DNA of 64,000 bases from Prorocentrum cordatum (lineage: Eukaryota > Sar > Dinophyceae > Prorocentrales > Prorocentraceae). The stretch's first letter is position 1, and every line of letters starts with the position of its first letter. The stretch lies in NCBI GenBank assembly GCA_963575745.1, contig CAUYUJ010000870.1, forward strand, positions 1 to 64,000, read 5' to 3'. Both the position numbers and the translations under genes were made by a program. This document shows, one piece after another, positions 43,404-56,100 of this stretch. Under the pieces are notes generated by a model that made no database searches, was not told where the DNA came from, and worked only from the letters and a program-made list of their open reading frames with translations.

Positions 43404-46400
43404 CGGGGCTCAAAGGGTTGCAAGTGTAGGTCGCCTGGCTCCCTACTAGTGCAGCTTGGGACTTTGAACATCAATAAACTTGGAAAGAGCCAGGATAGGG
43501 GATTGCTAACAACACTTGGGGTCAATATCGTATGTCTTCAGGAGTGCCATCATCTCGCACATAATTCAGAGTCTTTTAGAAAGTTGGGATGGGAATCGTA
43601 TCTCTCAACTTGCATGCTTGCTGGAGTGGTCATCAGGGGGCCGCAAAGGCACAACATCAAAGCTAGCTTCCAGTACAATCGGGTTTCTATTGTTGTACTT
43701 GCTCGTCCGTGTGTTTTCTTAGTATCGGCGTATTTTCCACATGCAGATCGTGAGGATGCGTTGGAGGTCCAATCTGAAATGCTACTTAATATTAGGAATG
43801 CTTTCACAGGCTTCACCTCTAAACACGGGTCGGGATACAAGCTCGTGCTAGCATGTGATGCGAATGTGGAGCTCACGCCTGGACTGAACACCAGGTTCGG
43901 CATCCACGCAGGCGAAGCTTTGTCCGTTGCCATGCACAGAGGGTACGGAGTGAAGGGGGATCATGAGCAGAGAAGATAGAGGGAAGATCATCTGAGGGAG
44001 GAGATGGAGGGGTTCATGCAGACAATGCGGCTTTGTGCAGTCAACACGCTCGGAACTCAGAGAAGGCCCACATTTGAACCTCTCGGCAAACGAGTTGGGC
44101 CAAGAGTTCAGCGAGTACTAGACTACGTCATGGTGCCAACGTGCTGGCACGATTCCATTGTAGATCTGAAAGTGGACATGCTGTACGAAGCACCAGATGC
44201 CCGCTTCAGTGACCATGCATTGCTCTGCGTGGAAATAGATGTTGAATCCAAACCCCCCTCTCGGTACCGACCAGCACCTAGACATCACAGTGCACACAAG
44301 CAGTTCGAGACACATCGGGAGGAGGACATGTACAGAGTGATGGCTGACGTGCAGTTTCCCCACAAGCGCCCCGAGGAGCTCGCCCAAACCATCAGGGATC
44401 ATGCTTTCCCCCTATTATGTGCCCCGCGGTACCGTAGGCCGCCCCCGACGAGGACCCCACAGCAGGCCCTTCTTGAGAAACAAGTTCGTGAGCTCAGAGG
44501 GGATCCTCAGGCACGTCGCGAGGTTAGACGACAGCTTCGCCCCCTACAGGCCGAATACAAACGACAGAAAGCTGGGTTCTCGGTGGAACCGCCGAGGAGA
44601 GGGAGGAGGACGAGAGTGCGCAAGCTGAAGGTGGAGGGTATCGTGACGGAGGACAGGGAGGCGTGGGAGGAGGAGGTCAAGGCACATGCGGCACGTACTA
44701 TGACATGTAGCACGGAGCGTGAACGTAACATACTACTTGTACGCAGTCTTCGTGCTCGCGCTGCTCTCCATAGCCACGCAGAGGCTCTCACACTCACGCC
44801 ATCTATTGTTTATCGTGCACGCGCACATCTTCGCAGTGGCAAGGCCTGCGGGCCCGATGGTGTCAGCATTGAACTGTTGAAAGCATTGCCGTGGCGCTGT
44901 GTTCGCAGAACCATTGCAGTATTTCAGGGTATTTTCTCAGGGGCAAGACGTACCCCCAGCTCTTGGTGTGATGTGTACTTGAATTTGATGCCAAAGATGT
45001 CGGATATGAACTCTCTTGATGATATTCGTAATCTCATTGTGTCCAACACCCTGGGGAAATGGTACCTCACATCAGTGACGCTGCTGATCGAGGAAAGGAT
45101 TGCCATTCGGAAAGGTAAGCTCGGGTTGTACGGCTTCGCAGGAGGTAGGCACACCTGGGAAATCGCTGCTGCTCTCAAGGGTATCGCGCAGCACGCATCC
45201 ATCTGGGGTAAGGACCAGAGCGCGTGGATTGCATCGGCGGGTATTGCACGAGCATTCGACAATGTGACTCTGAGCACGCTTGCACGGGCGATGGATAAGC
45301 TCGAGATCCCAGCGCGCCTGCAGTACGCTTTGCTCGAGCCGCCCGTCGAAACGAATTTGCACGATCGTCTTCGAGGGTATCGAGCTTCGTGGTGTGTCTT
45401 GGGATAAAAGCTTGAGGGCGGGGGGCACAGAGAGCCCGCTTGCCTTCAACATCGTGACAGTGGCCATGTGGGCCAGCGTAGTTGCCTCCCTTGACGCCCG
45501 CAAGATAGGTTACGAGATCCCCAACCCCCACGACCCCAGCACCTATCATATCTACAATCATGCACTCTGGGCTGATAATCTTTATCTTGTGGGGAGGGGC
45601 TCGACGGAGATCCAGGACATCGTCAATGTATTCACTGCTGCCCTAAATGACTGGGGGATGAGTTGGAAGGCGTCGTCTTTGCAGGTCCTCCGTTGTGGCA
45701 CTCCAGACAGAACACCAATTTGGGCACAAGTTGGGGACCAGCAGGTACCGTTCAAGCAGGTTGAGTCACTCAATATCTTAGGCAGTGTAGTCTCCAGCAG
45801 CTTTCATGAGGGCCATGAAGATCTTCAGCATCGTCTCAAATGTGCACGTGGCGCGTTCTTTGCTCAGATACCATATTTTGGGTGCAGGGCTGTGCCGCTG
45901 AAGCACACATATCGACGATATCAGTATCAGGTTCAGTCGAGGCTCCTGTTTGCAGGGGGAGTCATCGCGCTAGATGCCGAGGCTGTCCGTGCTATTCATG
46001 CTTTTGAAGGCATGTGCTTGTTGCGTATGTGGTGCCGACGCAAGCCGTCCGACGTGACGTGGGGTGTCTGGAGACCCCAGATGCTCCACAAGGTACGCTC
46101 ACACTTTGCCAGCGGGTGCTTCCCTTCGGCCGTGCAGATGATTGCATGGAAGAGCTGGACGATGATGCTGAGTGTTCGCAATTATATTCTTGCTGACCCA
46201 CGTGCACGGTGTACTCTAGCCGCGGACGTGGCTACACCGAGGGCAGATGACGTGGGCGAGTCTTCACAGAAAAGAGTCCGATTTGAGGGGCCATCGTCAC
46301 AAACTTTGGAGCAGAAGATGACACATTGCACAAGATGTCGATTCTTTGACACATAGACTGGATGTTATTTCTCAAAACTTGGCTCAACATATCAACACTC

Positions 46401-47611
46401 AGCGAACGGACATCAACAGACATAATCTCAAAAGACGCAGGCTCTCAGGATTGAGACTAGGATTTGGTGGTACAATATCGGGGAGTCAGACGGCGACCTC
46501 TGTGCGTGCTTCTGTGCCTTCCGTCTCCCCGCCCACTGCTTGTAGTATGGCCTAATCTCAGGATAATCGGGCATATGTTGATTCTCGCAGAGGCCTTCTG
46601 ATGTATAATGTTGAATGGACTACGCGCAGGGATACTTTGAGTGAATGTCTTCGATTGCACGCAAATCGCACGCAGGCATCATCGGGCAAGAGAATACGCA
46701 GTGGACCAGAGAGTGTGGGCCAGAGGAGCTGGCAGTATCCATATATATTATCATACGGCACTATGTGGTGGCAGGTTGTGGTTCCATCATACAGAGCTTT
46801 CCTCGACATGTGGCATAATATATTATGCACATATAACAAAACAAAGATCTTTGAGTATTTTGTTCAGAATTGGAAAGGGATCGCTATCCAGAGTACGCCG
46901 CCAGAGGGGATTGGACAGGAGGGGCATGCACAAAGTGAAAAAGAGGCCGTGAAGATGGCCAAGCGTTTGGCTACGATCAATGAAAGACAAACCGTTTGGG
47001 ACATCATCAGCCTTGGGTTTGCAGTTGAAATGGAAGGGGACAGCATGTTAGTACACTCATGGTTGACGGGACGATGGCGGTGTCACAACAAACAATATCA
47101 ACGCCGTATTGATCATTGTATTGACGTTATGGAACGAACCGCACATGAGTTGGGGATTAGATGTTCGGGGCTGGGGAGAGATCTGTACAAACATGAATAT
47201 AGGGAGGATAACACACGGGCTGACGAGCTTACACACCTGGCCCGCGAGGGCCATTGCTTCTACAATGAGTATGAATACATATTCAATTTTGAAAGCTATC
47301 TTCAACCTATCGCCTGTCGTGGTGCCTTCGACGGGGGAGTGTGCAGCAAGGGGGCGGGATGCGGGTTTTGGCTTCAGATCGGGCTTTTGAATCTCGAATA
47401 CAATTGTAAAAAGAGTACTTCTTATTCCCCTCTTCCTTCCTCCTCTCCTTATTCTGTGCCCTCCAATACTCCCCTCGTTTGGAGGGGCGTGTGCGAAGCC
47501 GCGTGGTGCCTTGAAGAAGGTGCTACGAGAACGCACGCCGAGCTTAGTGCTGCTGAGGCGCTCTCAAGCGCTGCTGTGCATTTGGCACGACAAATCCTCA
47601 CCGCCAGCTGA
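43404..47611 (+). pseudogene. ORF2 of element B: APE endonuclease, reverse transcriptase, permuted RNase H-like region (broken)
   Basis: The frame opens directly after the ORF1 TGA, with no nearby ATG. Endonuclease landmarks: LGTLNIN (about 43455), QECHH, SAYFPHAD, DANVEL, LDYVMVP and SDH. RT landmarks: GKACGPDGVSIELLKALP, LGLYGF, IASAGIARAFD, AGGTESPLAFN, WADN (45568-45579). RNase H-like motifs: GDS (47036), the YREDNTRADELT block, FDGG (47327) and AELSAAE (47537). Breaks: TAG at 43977-43979, a frameshift near 45345, another near 46345, and TAA at 46553-46555. The first Asp of RT motif A is Gly (GGT, 45240-45242), which should inactivate the enzyme on its own. The thumb region resembles A and C (LNILGSVV, CLLRMWCRRKP). 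Confidence 0.85.
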
Positions 47612-47643
47612 CCCTGCTGGACGAACTGTGCGAAAACCAAAAA
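47612..47643 (+). other. 3' tail of element B
   Basis: Only about 32 bp separate the ORF2 stop from the join, ending GTGCGAAAACCAAAA. It is much shorter than the 3' region of A, with a related short A-rich end. Confidence 0.55.
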
Positions 47644-50600
47644 ACCAGGTTGACGGTTCACCGCCGGCGCCAGTAATTCCGGGGCGCTGGAGAGCTAGTT
47701 GGCAAGAAAAATCTCGACGGACCTTTTGCTGACTGTTGGTCGGTTGAAAATTTTGTTCTCGAAATCCAACCATTCGTTAGAGCTCTAGTATTTTTTCCCG
47801 TGATATTCGATCTTATTCACGCTCGCCATCTTGATCTCAGCTCGATCGGGTACTTTTCACTGCCAGAAAGCGTCCAGGCGGGATTGGCCGTTTCGAGTCA
47901 TCTTGATACGCGCTGTCGGTATATTGGACTTAACTCGATACAGGACAGCTACAGAGCTGGTGAGCACACCTCATCGATTCACAATGATCAGGCGCGTTCG
48001 TCTGTTGCATCCAGAGGTCTGAACTCGGTCTGCTAGCCGAGCTAGGTTCGCAAACCTATTCGTATTATTCGAGTCATCTTGACAGGCGCTCTCGGTTTTT
48101 TGTACTTAACTCGAGCTGTATGACAGCTACAGAGCTGATGCTTACAGAAACCGATTCAGAATCATCAGTCGCGTTCTTCTGTTGAATCGAGAGCTCTGAA
48201 CTCGGTCTGCTGCCCGCTCTAGAATCGCGAAACTATTCGTATTGTTCGAGTCATCTTGAGAGGTGCTGTCGGTTTTCTGTACTTAACTCGGGCTGTAGGG
48301 CGGCTACAGTGCTGGTAGTCACAGGAATCGATTTGGAGACATCAGGCGCGTTCGCATGTCGAGTCCAGAGCTCGGAACTCGCTCTGCTGCCCGAACTAGG
48401 TCCGCGAAACTATTCGTATTGTTCGAGTCATCCTGAGAGGTGCTGTCGGTCTTCCGCACTTAACTCGGGCTGTAGGGTGGCTGCAGAGCTGGTAATCACA
48501 GGAATCGATTCGGAGACATCAGACGCGTCCGCCTGTCGCATTCAGAGGCTTGAACTTGCTCTGATACTCGATCTAGGTTTGCCAAACTATTCGTAATGTT
48601 CGAGTCATCTGCAGGGTTGGTGTCGATTTACTCACGTAACTCGGGCTGTAGGAGAGCTACAGAGCTCGTGCAGAAGACAATCCAGAAGCATCGGGGGCGT
48701 TTGGCTGTTGCATCGAGAGGTCTGAAATCGCTTGGGCTGAAAATCTATTCGTTCTCTGCAATTGTTTTCCGACATTATATATTGTCAGGAAGCTCTACGA
48801 GTCCCCCGGCGGTAACAAAGGTTGACGGTTTACCGCCGGCGCCCAGTTGGTCGACCCGACCTGAAAGGACAAAGTGGTAACTTTTGGGTGGTTTTGTGAA
48901 TATTTGAAAGATAGTTGACCATTTATTTTGAGAAACCATATTTTTCGCACCCGTAGAAGGTTATGATAGCCTCTGCGTCTAATATGAGCTCTCTAGGCGC
49001 ACTTTTACTACCAAAACATTTGGAGCAACCAACTTTATTTCGACATGACAAAAATCAATGTTCATTTTTCGAGAAATGCCTCCAGAAGCTTTCTCTTTCA
49101 ACTATGAGCTCTCTCACGCGTGAACGGAGCTCTACGAGGTTCCCGGCAATTCCGGGGCGCTGGAGAGCTAGTTGGCAAAACAAATCTCCACGGATCTCTT
49201 AGTGACTTTTGGTCGGTTGAAAATGCCTCGTAGAGCTCTTCGGCATCGATGAGCTAAAGGAACTGCGGCGCGGGGTGGAGCTAGTAACTCGTAGAGCTTC
49301 CCTGAGCAAGATGTTCCTGGAAGCTTAGGAGTAATTCCGGGGCGTTGGAGAGCTAGTTGGCAAGAAAAATCTCGACGGAGCTTTTGCTGACTTTTCGTCA
49401 GTTGAAAACTTTGTACTCGAAATTCAACTATTCGTTAGAGCTCTAGTATATTCGATCTTATTCTCGCTCGCCATCTTGATCTCAGCTTGATCGAGTACCT
49501 TTTACTGCCAAAAAGCGTCCAGGCGGAATCGGCTGTTTGGAGTCATCTTGATACGCGCTGTCGGTATATTGGACTTATCTCGATATATAAGCTACAGAGC
49601 TGGTAAGCACACCTTTTCGATTCAGAATGATGAGGCGCGTTCGTCTGTTGCATCGAGAGTTCTGAACTCGGTCTGCTAGTCGAGCTAGGTCCGCAAACCT
49701 ATTCGTATTATTCGAGTCATCTTGACAGGCGCTCTCGGTTTTATGTACTTAACTCGAGCTATAGGACAGCTGCAAAGCTGATTCAGCATAATCAGTCGCG
49801 TTCGTCTGTTGAATCGAGAGCTCTGAAACCTTTTGCTGCCCGATCTAGAAATCGCGAAACTGTTCGTATTATTCGAGTCATCTTGAGAGGTGCTGTCCGT
49901 TTTTTGCACTTGACTCGGGCTCTGGCGGGGCTACAGTGCTGGTGGTCAGAGGAATCGAATTCAAGACATCAGGCGCTTCCTGTCGAATCCAGAGCTCGGA
50001 ACTGGATCTGCTGCCCGAACTAGGTCCGCGAAACTATTCGTATTGTTCGAGTCATCCTGAGAGGCACTGTCGGTGTTCTGCACTTAACTCGGGTGCAGGG
50101 TGGCTGCAGGGCTGGTAGTCACAGGATTCGATTCGGAGACATCAGACGCGTCCGCCTGTCGTATTCAGAGGTCTGAACTCGGTCTGATACTCGAGCTAGG
50201 TTTGCCCAACTATTTGTTTTGTTGGAGTCATCTTGAGAGGTGGTGTCGATTTACGCACGTAACTCGGGCTCTAGGAGAGCTACACAGCTCGTGCAGAAGA
50301 CTATCCAGAAGCATCGGGGGCGTTTGGCTGTTGCATCGAGAGGTCTGAAATCGCTTGGGCTGAAAAACTATTTGTTCTCTGCAGTTTGTTCGATATTATA
50401 TATCTTCAGGAAGCTCTACGAGTCCCCCGGAGGTCAGAAAGGTTGACGCCGCCGGCGCCCAGTAACTCGTAGAGCTTCCCTTAGCAAGTTATTGCTGGAA
50501 GCTTAAGAGAAATGCCGGCGCGATGGAGAGCTAGTTGGCAAGACAAATCTCGACGGACCTTTTGCTGATTTTGGTCGGTTGAAAATTTTGTTCTCGGAAT

Positions 50601-53195
50601 TCAACCATTCGTTGGAGCTCTAGTATTTTTCCCGTGAGATTCGATCTTATTATTGCTCGCCATCTTGATCTCAGCTCGATCGGGTACATTTTACTGCCAA
50701 ACAGCGTCCAGGCGGGATCGGCTGTTTCGAGTCATCTTGATACGCGCTCTCGGTATATTGGACTTAACTCGAGATACAGGACAGCTACAGAGCTGCTAAG
50801 CACACCTTATCGATTCAGAATGATCAGGCGCGTTCGTCTGTTGCATCCAGAGGTCTGAACTCGGTCTGCTATCCGAGCTAGGTCCGCAAACCTATTCGTA
50901 TTATTCGAGTCATCTTGACAGGCGCTCTCGGTTTTCTGTACTTAACTCGAGCTGTATGACAGCTTCAGAGCTGATACTTACAGAAACCGATTCAGAATCA
51001 TCAGTCGCGTTCGTCTGTTGAATCGAGAGCTCTGAAACCTTTTGCTGCCCGATCTAGAAATCGAGAAACTATTTGTATTATTCGAGTCATCTTGAGAGGT
51101 GCTGTCCGTTTTCTGCACTTGACTCGGGCTCTGGCGGGGCTACAGTGCTGGTGGTCAGAGGAATCGAATTCAAGACATCAGGCGCCTCCTGTCGAATCCA
51201 GAGCTCGGAACTGGATCTGCTGCCCGAACTAGGTCCGCGAAACTGTTTGTATCGTTCGAGTCATCCTGAGAGGCACTGTCGGTGTTCTGCACTTAACTCG
51301 GGTGCAGGGTGGCTGCAGGACTGGTAGTCACAGGATTCGATTCGGAGACATCAGACGCGTCCGCCTGTCGTATTCAGAGGTCTGAACTCTGTCTGATACT
51401 CGAGCTAGGTTTGCCCAACTATATGTTTTGTTGGAGTCATCTTGAGAGGTGCTGTCGATTTAGGCACGTAACTCGGGCTCTAGGAGAGCTACACAGCTCG
51501 TACAGAAGACTATCCAGAAGCATCGGGGGCGTTTGGCTGTTGCATCGAGAGGTCTGAAATCGCGTGGGCTGAAAAACTATTTGTTCTCTGCAATGTTTTT
51601 CGACATTATATATTGTCAGGAAGCTCTACGAGTCCCCCGGAGGTCAGAGAGGTTGACGCCGCCGGCGCCCAGTAACTCGTAGAGCTTCCCTTAGCAAGTT
51701 ATTGCTGGAAGCTTAAGAGAAATGCCGGCGCGCTGGAGAGCTAGTTGGCAAGAAAAATCTCGACGGACCTTTTGCTGATTTTGGTCGGTTGAAAATTCTG
51801 TTCTCGGGATTCAACCATTCGTTGGAGCTCTAGTATTTTTTCCCGTGATATTCGATCTTATTACTGCTCGCCATCTTGATCTCAGCTCGATCGGGTACAT
51901 TTTACTGCCAAACAGCGTCCAGGCGGGATCGGCTGTCTCGAGTCATCTTGATACGCGCTCTCGGTATATTGGACTTAACTCGAGATACAGGACAGCTACA
52001 GAGCTGCTAAGCACACCTTATCGATTCAGAATGATCAGGCGCGTTCGTCTGTTGCATCCAGAGGTCTGAACTCGGTCTGCTAGCCGAGCTAGGTCCGCAA
52101 ACCTATTCGTATTATTCGAGTCATCTTGACAGGCGCTCTCGGTTTTCTGTACTTAACTCGAGCTGTATGACAGCTACAGAGCTGATGCTTACAGAAACCG
52201 ATTCAGAATCATCAGTCGCGTTCTTCTGTTGACTCGAGAGCTCTGAACTCGGTCTGCTGCCCGATCTAGAATCGCGAAACTATTCGTATTGTTCGAGTCA
52301 TCTTGAGAGGTGCTGTCGGTTTTCTGTACTTAACTCGGGCTGTAGGGCGGCTACAGTGCTGGTAGTCACAGGAATCGATTTGGAGACATCAGGCGCGTCC
52401 GCATGTCGAGTCCAGAGCTCGGAACTCGCTCTGCTGCCCGAACTAGGTCCGCGAAACTATTCGTATTGTTCGAGTCATCCTGAGAGGTGCTGTCGGTCTT
52501 CCGCACTTAACTCGGGCTGTAGGGTGGCTGCAGGGCTGGTAATCACAGGAATCGATTCGGAGACATCAGACGCGTCCGCCTGTCGCATTCAGAGGTCTGA
52601 ACTCGGACTGATACTCGAGCTAGGTTTGCCAAACTATTCGTATTGTTCGAGTGATCTTGAGATGTGCTGTCGATTGACGCACGTAACTCGGGCTGTAGGA
52701 GAGCTACAGAACTCGTACAGAAGACAATCCAGAAGCATCGGGGGCGTTCGGCTGTTGCATCGAGAGGTCTGAAATCGCTTGGGCTGAAAAACTATTCGTT
52801 CTCTGCAATTTTTTCGACATTATAAATTGTCAGGAAGCTCTACGAGCCCCCCGGCGGTGAGAAAGGTTGACGCTTCACCGCCGGCGCCCAGTTGGCCCAT
52901 CCGGGCTTAAGAGACAAAGTGGTGACTTTGGGTCGGTTTTGCTAAGATGTGAAAGATATTTGACCATTCATTTTGAGAAACCAGATTTTTCGCACCTGTA
53001 GTGGGTTATGCCGCGTCTGCCAGTCAAATTCTCAGGTCCGTAGGTGCAGTATTACTATCAAAACACTTGGAGGAACCGACTTTGGATAAAAACAGAAAAA
53101 CAAAATTTTTCGATTTTTTTCGTTTCTCCCTCCAGAAGCTTTCTTCATGTGTTCCGAGAAGCGCAGTGTGAGAAAAGAGCTCTACGAGGGTCCCG
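47644..53195. repeat. Repeat-module mosaic IV with ~1.2-kb higher-order units
   Basis: Each higher-order unit consists of a TGGCAAGAAAAATCTCGACG module, five to six ~180-bp satellite monomers, a CTGAAAAACTATTCGTTCTC stretch, and a hairpin module. The AAATCTCGACGG landmark recurs near 47708, 49366, 50547 and 51757. Two units match at a constant offset of about 1208 bp (e.g. CAGTAACTCGTAGAGCTTCC at 50460 and 51670). Parts of 48175-48840 and 52220-52890 also match closely. No gene is supported. Confidence 0.75.
48806..48839 (+). repeat. Hairpin module, GTAA/TTAC subtype
   Basis: Stem CCGGCGGTAA / TTACCGCCGG encloses loop CAAAGGTTGACGGT. It is unoccupied and follows GAAGCTCTACGAGTCCC. Confidence 0.75.
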
Positions 53196-56100
53196 ACTAT
53201 ATAGGCATCAGTGCTTCTGATCAATTCGACTCGGGGACTACTGCTGAGTGGATTCGGGCCCCAGGGAGATCGGCCACAATCCAGGAGATCAGCGACCACA
53301 AACTAGTTCATCTTGCGGTTGCTGTGGGAAGGCGGCGACGCTGCAAGAATAGAAAGCGAGCGGCCTTGCATCAATGGGAACCCGTGGACCCTACCGCGGC
53401 TGCCGCCAGCTTCGACCGTGCCCTGTCACGGCAGTTTCAAGATGCAGGCTCTCGGTATCGCCCATTACAGTCTTTGGTTGAAGAGGAGGAGGAGGAGGAC
53501 ATCAAAAGGGACGTGAGACCCGTGAAGGAGGAGGAGGGCGAGCATAGGAGGCAGGGCAAGGGCACACTCAGCCAGATCATCGCAGATACGGCGGCAAGTA
53601 TCCCTAGCCGCCAGGTGGCCGCACTTCGGGCACCTGTGAGGCCGGAACGTCTTTGGACGCTCGAACGGCTGTTACGGCGTGCTCTTTGGCCCAGAGAACT
53701 TCGATGCCAGAATGAAGTCAGGAGTCTTCGGAGATTGATCAAACCACTGCGAAAACAATATGATGCCGACATGCTCGAATACAAACACAAAGTTGAACAG
53801 CGTAAATTACGTACACAAGCACAGGCGCTTAAAGTCAAAAAGATGACGGGGGAGTGGGAACTTACTTACGATGTCGAGGCCAAACAGGTGGAAATTGGGA
53901 GGTACTTGAAAGACAGGGTGGAGGACTACGGGGCGAGGAGGGAGGTGCAGTCGATTCTGGAAGGTCTGGCATCGAAGCTCAACCAGTCCCAGTGCGTGAG
54001 CATCACCATGCATGACATCTTGCGAGCGAGGGCTCGCCTCAAGTGTGGGGCGGCTGGACCCGACCAAGTGACACGGGAGATGCTGCAGCTCATCCCCTTT
54101 GCCAGCCTCAAGACAATCCGACATCATTTCAGCCTGATCGCTAATCGTCGTCAACAGGTCCCCTCGGATTGGAAGAGGTTTCTGGTAACTCTCATCCCGA
54201 AGGCGCCGTCCATTCAGGAGCTCTCAGAGACTAGGGCGATCTGCCTCCTGAGCCTGGTCCAGAAGTGGTACAACCATGTCCTAGTCATTAAAGGGGAACA
54301 ACATCTGGTGAATATCAAACACTCTCTTAACATGTATGGGTTTGTGCAGTTCAGGAAGGTTTCTGAGGTCACATCGTTTACCAAACATCTTTGCCAACAT
54401 GCGGCACAATGGGGAAAAGGGGAGAAGCTCTATCTGGCCAGCCTCGATGTACTCCAGGCGTTTGACCACGTTACTATCAAGCTAGCGTTACAAAGTATGG
54501 AGAAGCTTGGTTTTGACCCCGCTTTGATTTACGCCCTTCTTTGTCCTATGACCGAAAACACGTGTAAAGCCACCTTCGAAGGGACCCAGAATTTGGATTG
54601 GATTGGTTGGGATCGGAGTATCAGGACGGGCGGGGTGGACGGACCATTCTTATTCAAAGTGGTGAGTGTGGCCTTGTGGAATGATATCGTCGGGACCTGG
54701 CCAGGGCGTGATCTGGGTTATGTTGTCGAGTCCCCCGTTCCCATGCCCACTAGATCGACGATTTCACATGCCCTCTGGGCGGACAATCTGCTGCTGTACG
54801 CTAGAGATGAACGGCAGCTCAGGACCATGGTGACTGAGCTCACTCTCCCCCTGCTCCAGGCCGGCCTCAATTGGAAACCATCCTCTCTCAAGCTCATCCC
54901 CTTTGGCGTCAATGGCTCGAATGATGTAGTTCTTCATATCCAGGCCCACACGTATAAACTTGAATGCGTTAACACTTTGGACATCCTGGGTTACAGGTTG
55001 GACAGATATTGGACACAGCATAGCGATCTGCAGTTCAACTTGGATCGTGCCCGTGGTGCCTTCTTTGCCGACATTGAATATTATAGAAGTCATCGCATCC
55101 CGATTGAGAGACGATTCCAGCGATACCGACTCCGTATCCAGAGTAAGCTACTTTTCGCAATTGAGGGGATGACGATTGACAACATCACGGCACAAAAAAT
55201 ATTCTCCTGGGAAGGAAAGCTATTAGCCATCATCGGAGGAAGGAGGAAAGGAGTGAATGAAGATTGGACTGTCTACCAAAAGAGGAGGTTCAAGTATGCT
55301 CGCGACCAGTTCGCCAACCTTGGATTTCTGTCGGCGGTGGAACTCTTCATTCACAAGAACTGGCTCTGGGCCAAAGATGTCGCTTGCTTTGCCAGAGGCT
55401 TTGCGTGTCAAAATATCCCGACAGCTGCGCTGCACACGGACAGAGTACATGTTGATCCGACAGCTTCGCTGCACACGTACAGTCAGGCTCACACACATGT
55501 CCATTCGTCTTTGCACACTCACAGTGATGATTCAACACATGTCCATTCTTTGTTGCCTGTGCCGCAGGTTGATGACCGTTCTTTCGACACGTTGCCCAGT
55601 TATATTCAGACAGCTACGCTGCACACGAACAGTGGAGAGCATACACACCCTCGTTCGATGTCCTCTGTGCCGCAGGTTGAGAGAGGAAGTTCTTTCGATC
55701 AGTTGCCTTGTTATATTCCGACAGCTACGCTGCACACACACAGTACACACTTTATTCATTCTCATTGTCCGCCTCGTGCTTTGTCTCAGAGTGTTTCGCC
55801 TGAGCCCCAGAGACCTGCGGCTATGTTTGATAGCCGTGGGGGACTGACGGAGCACAAGAAAGATTGTCAACGTTCTTCTGGTCGTGTGTCGTCTGCGTCC
55901 AGTATAAGAGCTTCTTTGGAGCCGAACAAAAAGGATGCTCATTGTTCTTCTGGTCGTGTGTCGTCTGCGTCCAGAATAAGAGTTCCTTTGAGTGATCCGC
56001 TGCAGGTGGCGCATCTGTTAGAGTGCGCCAGGCTCCTGGAAGAAAGGAGCAGCCAGCGAGAATCCCAAGGCACTGTCAGTCCTGCGGCCACAGCCCCCCC

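Larger units (their letters stand above)
41789..47643 (+). mobile_element. Non-LTR retrotransposon B with 9-bp target duplication
   Basis: The element is flanked by ACCAGGTTG at 41780-41788 and 47644-47652. Left host sequence is CCGGCGGTGACCAGGTTG; right host sequence is ACCAGGTTGACGGTTCACCG. Together they rebuild the empty hairpin seen at 31407-31439. It has a 5' region shared with D, ORF0, ORF1 and a broken ORF2, and it is about 5.85 kb long. The intact ends suggest a full-length insertion that later decayed. Confidence 0.85.

Noticed and set aside
53147-53195. True N terminus of element C ORF2
   Set aside because: This stretch matches host repeat at 31633-31680, so the ATG is outside the element.
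54773-54787. WADN as a sequencing or decay artefact
   Set aside because: The same residues occur at the same place in three diverged copies, one with an open 1421-codon frame.
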